Below, in pieces: positions 28,060 to 37,896 of a stretch of DNA of 64,000 nucleotides. The stretch lies in the NCBI RefSeq assembly GCF_002368335.1, contig NZ_AP018288.1, positions 2,594,326-2,658,325 of the forward strand. The letters run 5' to 3'. A program made the position numbers and the translations under genes. The first letter of the stretch is position 1. The number at the start of each line of letters is the position of its first letter. The notes beneath the pieces are model-generated. The model saw only the letters and a list, made by a program, of their open reading frames with translations. It had not been told where the DNA came from and made no database searches. Origin of the DNA: Nostoc sp. NIES-4103. Its GTDB lineage: Bacteria > Cyanobacteriota > Cyanobacteriia > Cyanobacteriales > Nostocaceae.

Positions 28060-28756
28060 GAGAAGGGGAAGGTTGAGGGGGAAGGGGAAAGTTGAAACCA
28101 AGGTTTTGGCAAGTAAATATTGGCAAGTAGATAAAAGTTTAAGATTGCAACCGAACAATTACTTTTTTCCTTTCCCCTTCTTTTGCTTTGAACAATTACT
28201 TCTTCCCCTTCCCCTTCCCCCTCAGATTTTAGATACTCCTGAGCCTGTATACCTACAAGTTCAGGGAACAGATATCTTAATTCCTGTTAAGCAATAACAG
28301 GATATTCAAGCAGGGAATTCAGGTAATAATCGTCAAAAGTTATGTTCTCGATATAGATTACATAATTTTTTCGACTTGCCATGCTTTGTATTTAATTAGA
28401 CTTATTGTATAAATCTTTTTTTGTCTCACGCAAAGGCTTTTCAGCACTTAGCACTTTGCTATACTTTCTCGCCTACTCTGGAAAGAAAATACATCGTTAG
28501 CTCAAACTGCGAGTTAGGAGAGGTACTTCTGTCGATAAAATCCTTAACCGCTGATCAGTCATTAGTTATCAATCATTAGGCATATTTATGTCTGCAAGTT
28601 AACTCATGGAAGAGAAAGTTAATAACAACTATATCTTTAGCCAGATGTACCTGGCATTTGTTGCGTGTTGTATTGGAACCATATTAGAGGAGCAAGTAAA
28701 AGAGGACAAACAAGTTTCTTCACTCATTATATTAATAATACAAGGAGGAATCAAGT
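28060..28756. other. intergenic region with G/A- and C/T-rich inverted low-complexity DNA
   Basis: 28060-28095 is GGGGAAGG-rich, and 28168-28225 holds its complement (TTCCCCTTCC runs), which could pair to end hisD transcription. The remainder is A/T-rich. An ORF of 58 codons, 28606-28782 (ATG, membrane-like centre), overlaps the next gene's start but has no ribosome site, so I do not call it. Confidence 0.45.
28742..28748 (+). promoter_or_regulatory. strong Shine-Dalgarno supporting a TTG start
   Basis: AAGGAGG lies eight bases before the TTG at 28757. This supports TTG as the real start of the glycosyltransferase. Confidence 0.8.
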
Positions 28757-30040
28757 TTGATTACTCAAGCAAAAAATCCTGAAAACAAACAATTAGACAA
28801 AGTTGAAGTTTCAAAAATTCAAGAAGAGCAAGTGAATTTAGAACTGGCAAGCTTCAACAATGAATTAACTGATGATGGACAAAATTTAAAAATAGCACAA
28901 ATAGCAGCACCTTGGTTTTCTATACCTCCAAGAGATTATGGTGGAACAGAAGCAGTTATCAGTAATTTAAGTGAAGAGCTAGTCAACCAAGGACATAATG
29001 TTACTCTTTTTGCATCAGGAGATTCAAAGACAAGGGGAGAATTAAAATCTTACATAGAAACTTCACTTTCTATGCAAAAAATTCCTTGGACTAACTATCT
29101 TGAAGCTGAATATCACATGATTAACAGCTTTAGAGAAATTGCACACAATCCACACAAGTATGATATTGTACATACTCATCTTTCCTCTGCATCAGACCTA
29201 ATTATCTTGAAACTTGCATCTCAGATAGCAGTGCCGCATATATGCACTATACACAGTAATTTTCCCTTTGATAGAAGAGAAAATTATGTAGGTGAGGGAG
29301 ATAAATACTATTTTACTTGGGCTGATAATACTCCTCTCATTGCTATCAGTGATAGAGCCAAGGAAAACATGATGAGAGATTCCCAACTCCCTTTAAATCT
29401 TATCGGAGTTATCCCTCATGGTTTACCAGATAATCATTTCGTACAAGGAGAAATATCACCCAAAAGAAATCTGGTTTGGATTGGTAGAATCGTTAAAGAT
29501 AAAGGAACCAAATATGCAATAGAGGCTGCAATTAAAACAAAAACAAAAATTATTCTTGCAGGGATAGTAGATAATTATTTATCTGATCATATCGATTATT
29601 TCTATCAAGAAATCCTGCCATTAATAGAAGCACATCCAGATTATGTAGAATATATAGGCCCGGTCAGTAATGAGCAAAAAATAGAGTTGTTAAAAAGTTC
29701 ATACTGCTTTTTAAATCCTATACAATGGGAGGAGCCATTTGGATTGGTGATGATTGAAGCTATGGCTTGCGGTTGTCCTGTTATTTCTTTTAATAGAGGA
29801 GCAGCTAAAGAGTTAATTAAACCAGGAATAAATGGAGATTTTGCAGCATCCGTTGATGAAATGGTTGCAAAGATTGAATCAGTAGGAAATAACATTGACC
29901 GAAAACAGATGGTTAAAGATACTTGGAATAACTATTCTGTTAAAACAATGGCGAAGCGTTATGTGTTGAAATATCAAGAAGTTATTAATTTTTATCAAAA
30001 GCTTGGTTATTCACAAAGCATTCAGACCAAATCACTATAG
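28757..30040 (+). CDS. glycosyltransferase family 4 protein
   Basis: The 427-residue GT-B fold enzyme has an N-terminal Rossmann half (AQIAAPWFSIPPRDYGGTE, about 50-70) typical of GT4 retaining transferases. Its C-terminal half holds WIGRIVKDKGTKYAIEA (about 236-252) and the sugar-nucleotide motif PFGLVMIEAMACGCPVISF with the paired glutamates (EX7E). GYGGTE/DYGGTE-type N-termini are common in cyanobacterial enzymes thought to add sugars to lipids or exopolysaccharide; the actual donor and acceptor are unknown. The first 45 residues are a charged extension. Translation from TTG is supported by a perfect ribosome site. It converges on the halogenase gene. Confidence 0.88.
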   Translation: MITQAKNPENKQLDKVEVSKIQEEQVNLELASFNNELTDDGQNLKIAQIAAPWFSIPPRDYGGTEAVISNLSEELVNQGHNVTLFASGDSKTRGELKSYIETSLSMQKIPWTNYLEAEYHMINSFREIAHNPHKYDIVHTHLSSASDLIILKLASQIAVPHICTIHSNFPFDRRENYVGEGDKYYFTWADNTPLIAISDRAKENMMRDSQLPLNLIGVIPHGLPDNHFVQGEISPKRNLVWIGRIVKDKGTKYAIEAAIKTKTKIILAGIVDNYLSDHIDYFYQEILPLIEAHPDYVEYIGPVSNEQKIELLKSSYCFLNPIQWEEPFGLVMIEAMACGCPVISFNRGAAKELIKPGINGDFAASVDEMVAKIESVGNNIDRKQMVKDTWNNYSVKTMAKRYVLKYQEVINFYQKLGYSQSIQTKSL

Positions 30041-30177
30041 TAATCCTAGTTTATCAGTAGTTATCAAGTATCATCAATTTTTAATTGAGGCTGTCACTAG
30101 TCAATAGTGCAAAAATTTTCCAGTATAGCTGCGTTTTGGCTTGGTGAAGTGACAATTCTGTGTCAGTTTTGCTAACG

Positions 30178-31818
30178 CTAATCAACATTCAAAAAACTTA
30201 TATTCTCGATTTTTTCACCCTTTTTCAGGATAGCTTTATTTTTGCTGCTTTCGACTAGATAATTTAAATAGTTATATTGAGATGGTAAAGTAGCACTCAA
30301 ATACTCAGCTTTCTGTTTAATTTCATTAAATATAGACACAGCATTGTGGTCATCGATCAGATCTAAAATAGGTAGACTGGCTTCAGGCATGTAGTTTAAC
30401 CCAAGCAACATCACAGAATAAGAGTAAGACTCGAAACCATGATAGTTTTGATTGATGTTCTTGTTGTTTGGAAGTCTACTTTTCCACAGCCTTAACCTTT
30501 CACGCAGTTCTTCTGAGACTACGATATCTTGCTTGGTAGCCTTCCAGAATGGTGTGTCGGCTCGATCGCTAGCATAATAATGGAGTATCAAAAAGTCCCG
30601 TACACCATCTATACAATTAGCGATCGCCTGATTATAGCTGCGGATTAGATCCTCGTTGAAGGATTTGTCTGGGAAGTGGCTGACTAACTCTTCGATTCCA
30701 TGCTGAATAAAGAATATTCCGGTAGACTCTAGCGGTTCTACAAAACCACTAGAAAGACCAATAGCCACGCAATTTTTCACCCATGAATTCCTGTTGCGTC
30801 CTATCCTCATCTTGATATGCAAAGCCTTGCAATTATCAGCAGCTTCTCCTAGATGCTTGCGAAATTCTTCTTGCGCTGCTTGTTTTGAGATAAAGGCACT
30901 TGAGTAAACATATCCTGTACCTGCTCGTCCGTAAAGAGGTATATTCCATACCCAACCAGAACTTAACGCCGTTACAGTCGTGTAAGGATTGATACCATCT
31001 TTTGCCATATTGGTTGGTATTTGCATAGCGATCGCACTATCGCACAGTAACGACTCTGAAAAAGAAATGAATGGTTCATCTAAAGCTTGGTTGATTAATA
31101 AACCACTAAAACCAGTACAGTCTATGAATAAATCTCCACTAATCTTGCCATGCTTTTTAGCCTTAATGCAATCTATACTACCATCTTCTCTTAAACCGAC
31201 TTCGACTACATCATCAACAATCAGCTTTACACCCCTGTGCATTGCATAATCTTTCAGAAATTTAGCAAGCAGTTTAGCATCAAAATGATAAGCGTATGGG
31301 TACTGAACTTTTAAATTTGCGAGTACATCTTTTTCTTGGTTTTTCTCTTGACTAAATAACTTTTGAACTTTATCATCAAAAACTTGTCCATTGAAATACC
31401 TGGGTGACTTTTGATTATCGCACAATGTCGGAATTAAAAAGCACGAATAATCGAATGCATCCTGTTCTTTCTTCATTTTGAGCCACCATTCTGAGACATC
31501 AAACCCATCTACTACTTCATATCTTTGAAAAGGGTGATAAAAGTGTCGTGCCTGGGCGTTCCAATTCACAAATTTGATGGCCATTTTATATGTAGCTTTA
31601 CATTTTGGCATCCATTCATATTCTGGCAAACCGAGAAAATCAAAGAATAATTTCATAGTGCTAAATGTTGCTTCACCAACACTAATTGTTGTTAAGTTAG
31701 ATGACTCAACTAAAGTAATCTGCATATTTTTATTGAAAGCTTTAATTAGATAGGCCGCTGTCATCCACCCTGCGGTACCACCACCTACTATCACAATACT
31801 TTCTATGTTCTTTATCAT
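30178..31818 (-). CDS. flavin-dependent tryptophan halogenase family protein
   Basis: This 546-residue protein has the FAD-binding GxGxxG (VGGGTAGW, 11-18). Lys78 in ATYKMAIKFVNW corresponds to the catalytic lysine (Lys79 in PrnA). The halogenase-specific WxWxIP motif is present as WVWNIP near 286-291, and EPLEST near 360 carries the glutamate that helps polarise the indole. These enzymes chlorinate or brominate indole carbons using FADH2, O2 and halide, via HOCl guided to the lysine. Position 5/6/7 specificity cannot be read here. No flavin reductase, NRPS/PKS or peptide-precursor gene is in the window, so the substrate may be free tryptophan or another indole. It is a single gene, convergent with the GT4 gene. 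Confidence 0.9.
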   Translation of the reverse strand: MIKNIESIVIVGGGTAGWMTAAYLIKAFNKNMQITLVESSNLTTISVGEATFSTMKLFFDFLGLPEYEWMPKCKATYKMAIKFVNWNAQARHFYHPFQRYEVVDGFDVSEWWLKMKKEQDAFDYSCFLIPTLCDNQKSPRYFNGQVFDDKVQKLFSQEKNQEKDVLANLKVQYPYAYHFDAKLLAKFLKDYAMHRGVKLIVDDVVEVGLREDGSIDCIKAKKHGKISGDLFIDCTGFSGLLINQALDEPFISFSESLLCDSAIAMQIPTNMAKDGINPYTTVTALSSGWVWNIPLYGRAGTGYVYSSAFISKQAAQEEFRKHLGEAADNCKALHIKMRIGRNRNSWVKNCVAIGLSSGFVEPLESTGIFFIQHGIEELVSHFPDKSFNEDLIRSYNQAIANCIDGVRDFLILHYYASDRADTPFWKATKQDIVVSEELRERLRLWKSRLPNNKNINQNYHGFESYSYSVMLLGLNYMPEASLPILDLIDDHNAVSIFNEIKQKAEYLSATLPSQYNYLNYLVESSKNKAILKKGEKIENISFLNVD

Positions 31819-32512
31819 ATGAATCTTTCCTTTAAAATATTAAAGAATAACTTTTCAATTTTGCGATATCCAAAATTAATTTGATATTTTAAGCTAATAA
31901 CTATTTTTTATACTAAAAAAGATAATTTGTAGTTATTGGGAAATGAGATAATTATCAAGCTTTCAGCATTATTAATTAATAAAACTTTAAAATGGCTATT
32001 TTGAAATAATTTGGTGTCTTAGTGTCTTAGTGGTAAAAATAAAAAAGACGCGAAGACACAAATAAGACAAGTGTTTGGATTCATTTTGTTCTAGGGAGTT
32101 CATAATGAGTAATTTGCATTTATTTAATGTAGTGGCAGATTAAGTTAGAATTTACAATTGCCAATTTATGAATAACAGTAAAATACCGTATTCAAAGCAT
32201 TATTAACTCTAATTATTACTGGTTATAGCCACGAAAAATTTTTAATGTCAATAGTAGAATTAATAATTTAAAATGTAGAATCTTGTTGACAATAATGGCT
32301 TAAATGTAGATATGATAGGGATTTCCAGACCATATGGTATGATTTTAGACGCATCTTGGCTCAATACCGAGATGCCTTGGGACATCGGCTAATCAATGCT
32401 TTTGAGTGCAACCTGAAAGACAGCACATCTGACTGAGAGGAAAAGACTCTCGAAGAAATACGATGAAATGAGTGAGAAGCAGTAACTCTGACCATAATAA
32501 GGGGTAAACATT
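31819..32512. other. AT-rich intergenic region
   Basis: This is the divergent region between the halogenase and the hybrid kinase. It is about 70 percent A/T by eye, with TGTCTTAGTGTCTTAG-like short repeats near 32015. There is no gene. AAGGGG at 32499-32504, eight bases before the GTG at 32513, is the probable ribosome site of the kinase. Confidence 0.45.
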
Positions 32513-35500
32513 GTGACAGAGCCAATCACAACAGACGTGCTGGAAGGCTTATTTGCAGGCGATGGGGAAATGTGTGCATTAATGCGATCGCACGACTGGT
32601 CACAAACACCCCTCGGCCCTGTCAAGCAATGGCCGCAAAGTTTACGAACTACAGTCAGTATTCTTTTGTCTACGCGTCACCCGATGGTTCTGTTTTGGGG
32701 CCCAGACTTGGTACAATTTTATAATGATGGATATCGTCCTAGCTTAGGAGCGCACAAACACCCCCAAGCCCTTGGACAGCGAGGTTCAGATTGCTGGACT
32801 GAAATTTGGCACATTATCGGGCCACAAATCCATAGTGTGATGACCCAAGGACAAGAGACTTGGCATGAAGACCAACTTGTCCCCTTTGATCGCAATGGTT
32901 ACTTTGAAGAAATTTACTTCACCTATAGCTACAGTCCAGTCCGCGACGAAACGGGAAAAGTCGGTGGGACACTGGTAGTTTGCACTGAGACTACTGGGCG
33001 AGTATTGAGCGATCGCCGCTTGCAGACGTTGCGGCAACTGGGTGCAAATGTTATGCAAGCCAAAACTGTGGAGAAAGCCTGTGAGATTGCCACAGATAGC
33101 TTGTCTATTAATCCTTATGACATCCCGTTTGCTTTATTGTATCTGGTAGAAACCAATGGTCAACAGGCAAAGTTGATTAGCACCACAGGCATTGAGAAGG
33201 GAACTGATAAAAGCCCCATTCAAGTCAACTTGACACAAAATGATGTCTGGGGTTTAGCGCAAGTATGCCAAACAGGGCAAGCAATGCTAGTGGATGACTT
33301 ACAGACTCGATTCCATAATTTGCCTGGGGGAGTGTGGAATACGCCTCCATCGGCTGCTTTGGTGATGCCAATCACGCAACCAGGACAGCAACAAGCCTTA
33401 GCCGGATTGCTTGTCATGGGTATCAGTCCGTGTCGCGCCTTTGATGATGAGTACCGGGGATTTTTTGATTTGGTTGGCAATAGTATAGCAACAGCGATCG
33501 CTAATGCCCGTACCTATGAAGCCGAACGCCAACGATCACAAGCTTTAGCAGAGATAGATCGCGCCAAAACCGATTTTTTTAGCAATGTCTCCCATGAGTT
33601 TCGCACGCCGCTCACCTTAATACTAGCGCCAGTGGAGGATGCCTTAGCTGACACAGAAACCCCATTATCGCCCAAGCAACGCGATCGCCTAGAAACAGTA
33701 CAACGTAATGGCTTGCGGTTGCTGAAACTGGTGAATACACTCCTTGATTTTTCGCGCATTGAAGCCGGACGCGTTCAGGCAGTGTATGAGCCAACCGACT
33801 TGGCTAGAACTACAACAGAACTTGCTAGCACCTTTCGCTCGTTGATTGAACGTGCTGGCATGTCTTTGGTAGTAGAATGTCCGCCTTTGCCCGAAGAGAT
33901 TTACGTTGATCGGGAAATGTGGGAAAAAATTGTGTTGAATCTGTTATCCAATGCCTTTAAGTTTACCTTGAGTGGAACAATTAGCGTGCGTTTGCAGAGT
34001 TTTGGCGATCGCGTTGAACTGGCAATTGCAGATACAGGCATTGGCATTCCACCAGACGAAATTAGCCATTTATTTGAGCGCTTCCACCGCGTTAAAGGTG
34101 CCCAAGGTCGCAGTTTTGAAGGCTCAGGCATTGGCTTATCCCTAGTGGAGGAGTTGGTGAAACTCCACGGTGGCAGTATCCATGTCACCAGTCAATTGGC
34201 ACAGGGTAGTTGCTTCACCGTCTCCATTCCCACCGGATTTGCTCATCTGCCCAGCCAGCGCATTAATGCATCTCGCACACTGACATCAACGGCCATAGGA
34301 GCCACACCTTATGTTGAAGAAGCATGGCGCTGGCTAGCAAAAGGAGCAGATGGGGGAGATGAGGGAGATGGGGGAGATAGGGAAGATGAGGAAGTATATT
34401 TATTCACCTCATCCCCCTCATCCTCCTCATCCCCCTCATCCCCCTCATCCTCCTCATCCCCCTCATCCCCCTCATCCCCCTCATCCTCCTCATCCCCCTC
34501 ATCCCCCTCATCCCCCCCAGCCCATATTCTCGTGGTCGATGACAATGCTGATATGCGAGACTACGCTAAGCGGCTGCTGGGGCAACGATATCAAGTAGAA
34601 GCTGTAGAAGATGGTATGGCGGCGCTGACTGCTATTCGTCAACGGCTTCCTGATTTGATTTTGACTGACATGATGATGCCTCGCTTAGATGGCTTTGAGC
34701 TATTGCACAAACTACGGGCCAATCCCCAAACACGAGAACTGCCAATTATCCTGCTATCTGCCCGTGCTGATGAGGAAGCCCGCATTCAAGGACTGGAAGC
34801 CGGAGCGGATGATTACCTGACTAAGCCCTTCTCTAACCGTGAACTGCTGGCACGAGTCGAAGTTAATTTAAAGATGGCTCAGATCCGCAAACAAGCAGCT
34901 TTGCGAGAACAAGCATTACGCTTGGTTGCCGAAACAGCCCAGCAAGAAGCTAAGGCAACTTTTGAAAAGTTAAACCAGATTTTGGAAAGTATGACCGATG
35001 CTTTTGTGGCACTGGATCAAGACTGGCGGATTATCTACCAAAATGCTGCCGCAGAACTAATTAACAATGGCAAGCCCCGCAGCCAAGTGTTAGGTAAAAC
35101 CCATTGGGAAGAATGGCCCGCCTCGGTGGGAAGTGCCTTAGAACATAACTACCGACAAGCAATGAGCCTTCAAGTTGCTGTTCACTTTGAACATCGCTAT
35201 TATTCCCCTCCTGATTATGATGTCTGGCTGGAAATTCATGCTTATCCAACCAAAGAAGGTTTAGGAATTTTCTTTCGTGATATTACAGAGCGTAAACAGG
35301 CACAAGCAGCTTTATTGGCAAGTCAGCTCCAGCTTCAGCAGCAATTGGCTGAAATTGAAGCAATTTATCAGTCAGCCCCCATTGGTTTAAACGTCTTAGA
35401 TGCCAACCTCCGCTTTATACGAATCAACCAGCGTCTTGCTGAAATCAATGGGCTTCCCGTTGAGGCACATATCGGGCGGACGGTGCGTGAAGTACTACCT

Positions 35501-36826
35501 AATTTAGCTGACGCAGCCGAACAGGTGTTGCGCCTGATTCTAGAAACAGGAAAACCATTTTTAAATGTGGAAATCACTGGGGAAACTCCGGCTCAACCTG
35601 GTGTACAACGAACTTGGTTAGAGCATTTTTTACCGTTAAAAAATGGGGATGAAGTTATTGGCATTAGTACTGTTTGTGAAGAAATCACCGAACGCAAGCG
35701 CATCGAAGCTCAACGCCAACAAGTCGAGGAAGAACTCAGACAGTCCAAAGAAGAGTTAGAACTGAGGGTGGCAGAACGCACAACCGAGTTAAGTCAAATC
35801 AACGCCGATTTACAACGCAGTGAGTCAACACTCCGCAGTTTCTTCAACAGTGGGGCAATGCTGATGGGTATTGTTGAGATACACAATAACGATATTCTAC
35901 ATATTTCCGATAACCGAGCAGCTGCTGAGTTTTTCGGCACAACTCCCGAAGCAATGCAGAATCGGTTTGCCAGCGATTTAGGCGTACCCCAGCAGACTAT
36001 CCAGGAATGGGTGAGTTATTATCGTCAAGCCCAAGAAGTTCAGGCTGCTGTACGGTTTGAATATCCCCATGACACACCCAACGCTCAAAGATGGCTTTCT
36101 GTTAGTGTTTGCCCAATTGCAGTTAGTCCCACTGGCTATCCCAGGTTTTCCTACATCGTTGAGGATATAAGTACACAAAAACAAGTCAAAGAACATATAG
36201 AAGCATCATTACGCGAGAAAGAAGTCTTACTCAAAGAAATTCACCATCGTGTTAAGAACAATTTAGGCATTGTCAGTAGCTTGCTACAAATGCAGTCTAG
36301 ACGAACAATAGATGCACAAGCTAATGCCATCTTACGTGATAGCTACAACCGCATTGCCTCTATTGCTCTGGTACATGAAAAACTCTATTGTTCCCAAGAC
36401 CTTGCCAATATTGATTTTGCTCACTATATTCGTAATTTAACCGCTCATCTATTTACTTCCTACAATACCAGTTCTAACCTGATTCAACTCAGTATTGATA
36501 CTGAGGAAGTTAAGTTAGATATCGAGGCAGCTGTTCCCTGTGGCTTAATTATCAATGAATTAGTGTCTAATGCTTTAAAATACGCTTTTTGCGATAATAG
36601 TGCCGGCCAAATCAAGGTCAAGTTTTATCAAGAAAATGAGCATAATTTAATACTCATCGTTCAAGATAATGGCATTGGACTACCTGAGAACTTTGATAGC
36701 AAAAAGTCTAAAACATTAGGTATCAATCTTGTCCAAGGTTTGGTGAAGCAATTAAGGGGAACCATTGATATTAACTGTCAGCAAGGAACAGAATTTAGAA
36801 TTTCTTTTGGAAAAAGTAGGACATGA
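32513..36826 (+). CDS. hybrid sensor histidine kinase with two kinase cores
   Basis: The 1437-residue cytosolic sensor begins at GTG. Order: PAS-like domain (1-155), GAF (165-335), HisKA with SNVSHEFRTP (about 350-420), HATPase_c (about 465-580), a low-complexity Asp/Gly then Ser/Pro linker (612-669), receiver with LPDLILTDMMMP (672-790), PAS domains (about 830-945 and 960-1080), coiled coil (about 1085-1120), PAS (about 1120-1240), then a second kinase of the HisKA_2 family (HHRVKNNLGIVSSLL, about 1244) with its own HATPase_c. Two phospho-accepting histidines and one receiver in one chain suggest internal phosphorelay or two outputs. The next gene overlaps its stop by four bases, so its product is the likely partner. 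The input signal is unknown. Confidence 0.9.
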   Translation: MTEPITTDVLEGLFAGDGEMCALMRSHDWSQTPLGPVKQWPQSLRTTVSILLSTRHPMVLFWGPDLVQFYNDGYRPSLGAHKHPQALGQRGSDCWTEIWHIIGPQIHSVMTQGQETWHEDQLVPFDRNGYFEEIYFTYSYSPVRDETGKVGGTLVVCTETTGRVLSDRRLQTLRQLGANVMQAKTVEKACEIATDSLSINPYDIPFALLYLVETNGQQAKLISTTGIEKGTDKSPIQVNLTQNDVWGLAQVCQTGQAMLVDDLQTRFHNLPGGVWNTPPSAALVMPITQPGQQQALAGLLVMGISPCRAFDDEYRGFFDLVGNSIATAIANARTYEAERQRSQALAEIDRAKTDFFSNVSHEFRTPLTLILAPVEDALADTETPLSPKQRDRLETVQRNGLRLLKLVNTLLDFSRIEAGRVQAVYEPTDLARTTTELASTFRSLIERAGMSLVVECPPLPEEIYVDREMWEKIVLNLLSNAFKFTLSGTISVRLQSFGDRVELAIADTGIGIPPDEISHLFERFHRVKGAQGRSFEGSGIGLSLVEELVKLHGGSIHVTSQLAQGSCFTVSIPTGFAHLPSQRINASRTLTSTAIGATPYVEEAWRWLAKGADGGDEGDGGDREDEEVYLFTSSPSSSSSPSSPSSSSSPSSPSSPSSSSSPSSPSSPPAHILVVDDNADMRDYAKRLLGQRYQVEAVEDGMAALTAIRQRLPDLILTDMMMPRLDGFELLHKLRANPQTRELPIILLSARADEEARIQGLEAGADDYLTKPFSNRELLARVEVNLKMAQIRKQAALREQALRLVAETAQQEAKATFEKLNQILESMTDAFVALDQDWRIIYQNAAAELINNGKPRSQVLGKTHWEEWPASVGSALEHNYRQAMSLQVAVHFEHRYYSPPDYDVWLEIHAYPTKEGLGIFFRDITERKQAQAALLASQLQLQQQLAEIEAIYQSAPIGLNVLDANLRFIRINQRLAEINGLPVEAHIGRTVREVLPNLADAAEQVLRLILETGKPFLNVEITGETPAQPGVQRTWLEHFLPLKNGDEVIGISTVCEEITERKRIEAQRQQVEEELRQSKEELELRVAERTTELSQINADLQRSESTLRSFFNSGAMLMGIVEIHNNDILHISDNRAAAEFFGTTPEAMQNRFASDLGVPQQTIQEWVSYYRQAQEVQAAVRFEYPHDTPNAQRWLSVSVCPIAVSPTGYPRFSYIVEDISTQKQVKEHIEASLREKEVLLKEIHHRVKNNLGIVSSLLQMQSRRTIDAQANAILRDSYNRIASIALVHEKLYCSQDLANIDFAHYIRNLTAHLFTSYNTSSNLIQLSIDTEEVKLDIEAAVPCGLIINELVSNALKYAFCDNSAGQIKVKFYQENEHNLILIVQDNGIGLPENFDSKKSKTLGINLVQGLVKQLRGTIDINCQQGTEFRISFGKSRT
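34349..34519. repeat. inverted low-complexity repeat inside the hybrid kinase gene
   Basis: 34349-34390 is built from GGGGGAGATGAGGGAGATG-type units. 34405-34519 is about 12 imperfect copies of the complementary 9-mer CCTCATCCC/CCTCATCCT. Together they form an inverted repeat that stays in frame and encodes an Asp/Gly-rich then Ser/Pro-rich linker. The same units occur in intergenic DNA at about 46490-46515, 47455-47495 and the window's right end. Confidence 0.85.
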
Positions 36827-37890
36827 AATTAATGAACCTGTCTTCAGACAAACAGAAAACTCAAACCATTCGACTTCTTGTTGTTGAAGATGAGTATATT
36901 CTTGCCATGAACTTACAAGAAAATTTAGAGTCTTTGGGATACACAGTTATTGATATCGCTGATTCAGCAGAAACTGCAATTGTCAAAGCTACTGAACTAC
37001 GCCCGAACTTAATTTTGATGGATATCTGCTTGCAAGGCAAGATGGACGGTATCCAAGCAGCAGAACAAATTTGGTCGAGCCTCAAAATACCGAGTATCTA
37101 TATTACGGGATATTCCGATGAAAGTACTGTAGAACGAGCAACGCTAACATTTCCTTTTGGTTACATCCTCAAACCTGTCAGGGAGCGAGAACTTTATGTT
37201 GCGATTAAAACAGCGCTTAATCGCTATGAACGTGAGCATTTTTTGAGTTCTATGCTTGAAGAAATGAAGGATAAATTGATTAAAGTCGATGGAGAGTTAA
37301 CCATTGATACGATTCATCAATCAATGCTGTACAAGCAGATGCAAGCTGCTAATTTGGAACTACAAAGACTGGTTAATTTAGATGATTTAACACAAATAGC
37401 TAACCGTCGCCGATTTGATGAGTGTTTACATACTGAGTGGCATCGTCTCAAACGTGAACAGATGCCTATGTCTTTAATTTTATGCGATATTGATTTTTTT
37501 AAGCGTTATAACGACACCTATGGTCATTTAGCAGGTGATGATTGTTTACGGCAAGTTGGAACTGCCCTCAAAAGTGTTGTGCAACGTCCAGCTGATTTAA
37601 TTGCGCGTTACGGTGGAGAAGAATTTGTTGTGATTCTTCCTAATACAGAACATCAAGGAGCAATTCATGTAGCTCGAACAATTTTACAAGCAGTACGCAA
37701 CTTAGCAATTCCTCATGCTGAGTCTAATGTTAGTAAGCATGTTACCATTAGTGTAGGCGTTGTCAGTATTATCCCCAATTTAGATTTATCGCCGCAAGAC
37801 CTCATGGCAGCAGCTGACAAAGCACTTTATGCAGCTAAACAGCAAGGGCGCGATCGCCTGATCCCGTTTCGATTTAACGATCGCAAATGA
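36823..37890 (+). CDS. response regulator with diguanylate cyclase (REC-GGDEF)
   Basis: The 355-residue protein has a receiver domain (13-130; acidic VVEDEY pocket, phospho-Asp in LILMDI near 66). A linker follows, then a complete GGDEF domain (about 185-350) with LDDLTQIANRRRF, CDIDFFKRYND and an intact GGEEF active site. RPAD four residues before it fits an RxxD product-inhibition site. It should make cyclic di-GMP from GTP when its receiver is phosphorylated. The ATG overlaps the stop of the hybrid kinase gene (ATGA), which indicates translational coupling and makes that kinase its probable phosphodonor. The receiver is nearly identical in pattern to that of the convergent gene at 37897-39537. 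Confidence 0.93.
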   Translation: MKLMNLSSDKQKTQTIRLLVVEDEYILAMNLQENLESLGYTVIDIADSAETAIVKATELRPNLILMDICLQGKMDGIQAAEQIWSSLKIPSIYITGYSDESTVERATLTFPFGYILKPVRERELYVAIKTALNRYEREHFLSSMLEEMKDKLIKVDGELTIDTIHQSMLYKQMQAANLELQRLVNLDDLTQIANRRRFDECLHTEWHRLKREQMPMSLILCDIDFFKRYNDTYGHLAGDDCLRQVGTALKSVVQRPADLIARYGGEEFVVILPNTEHQGAIHVARTILQAVRNLAIPHAESNVSKHVTISVGVVSIIPNLDLSPQDLMAAADKALYAAKQQGRDRLIPFRFNDRK

Positions 37891-37896
37891 CAATCA

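Noticed and set aside
28028..28297. 89-codon ORF overlapping the hisD end
   Set aside because: It is mostly translated purine/pyrimidine-rich repeat. The last 23 residues look protein-like, but no start or context supports a gene.
34309..34598. Pro-His and Asp-Glu-Gly repeat frames opposite or beside the hybrid kinase linker
   Set aside because: These are by-products of the CCTCATCCC repeat. The kinase frame is continuous through it.
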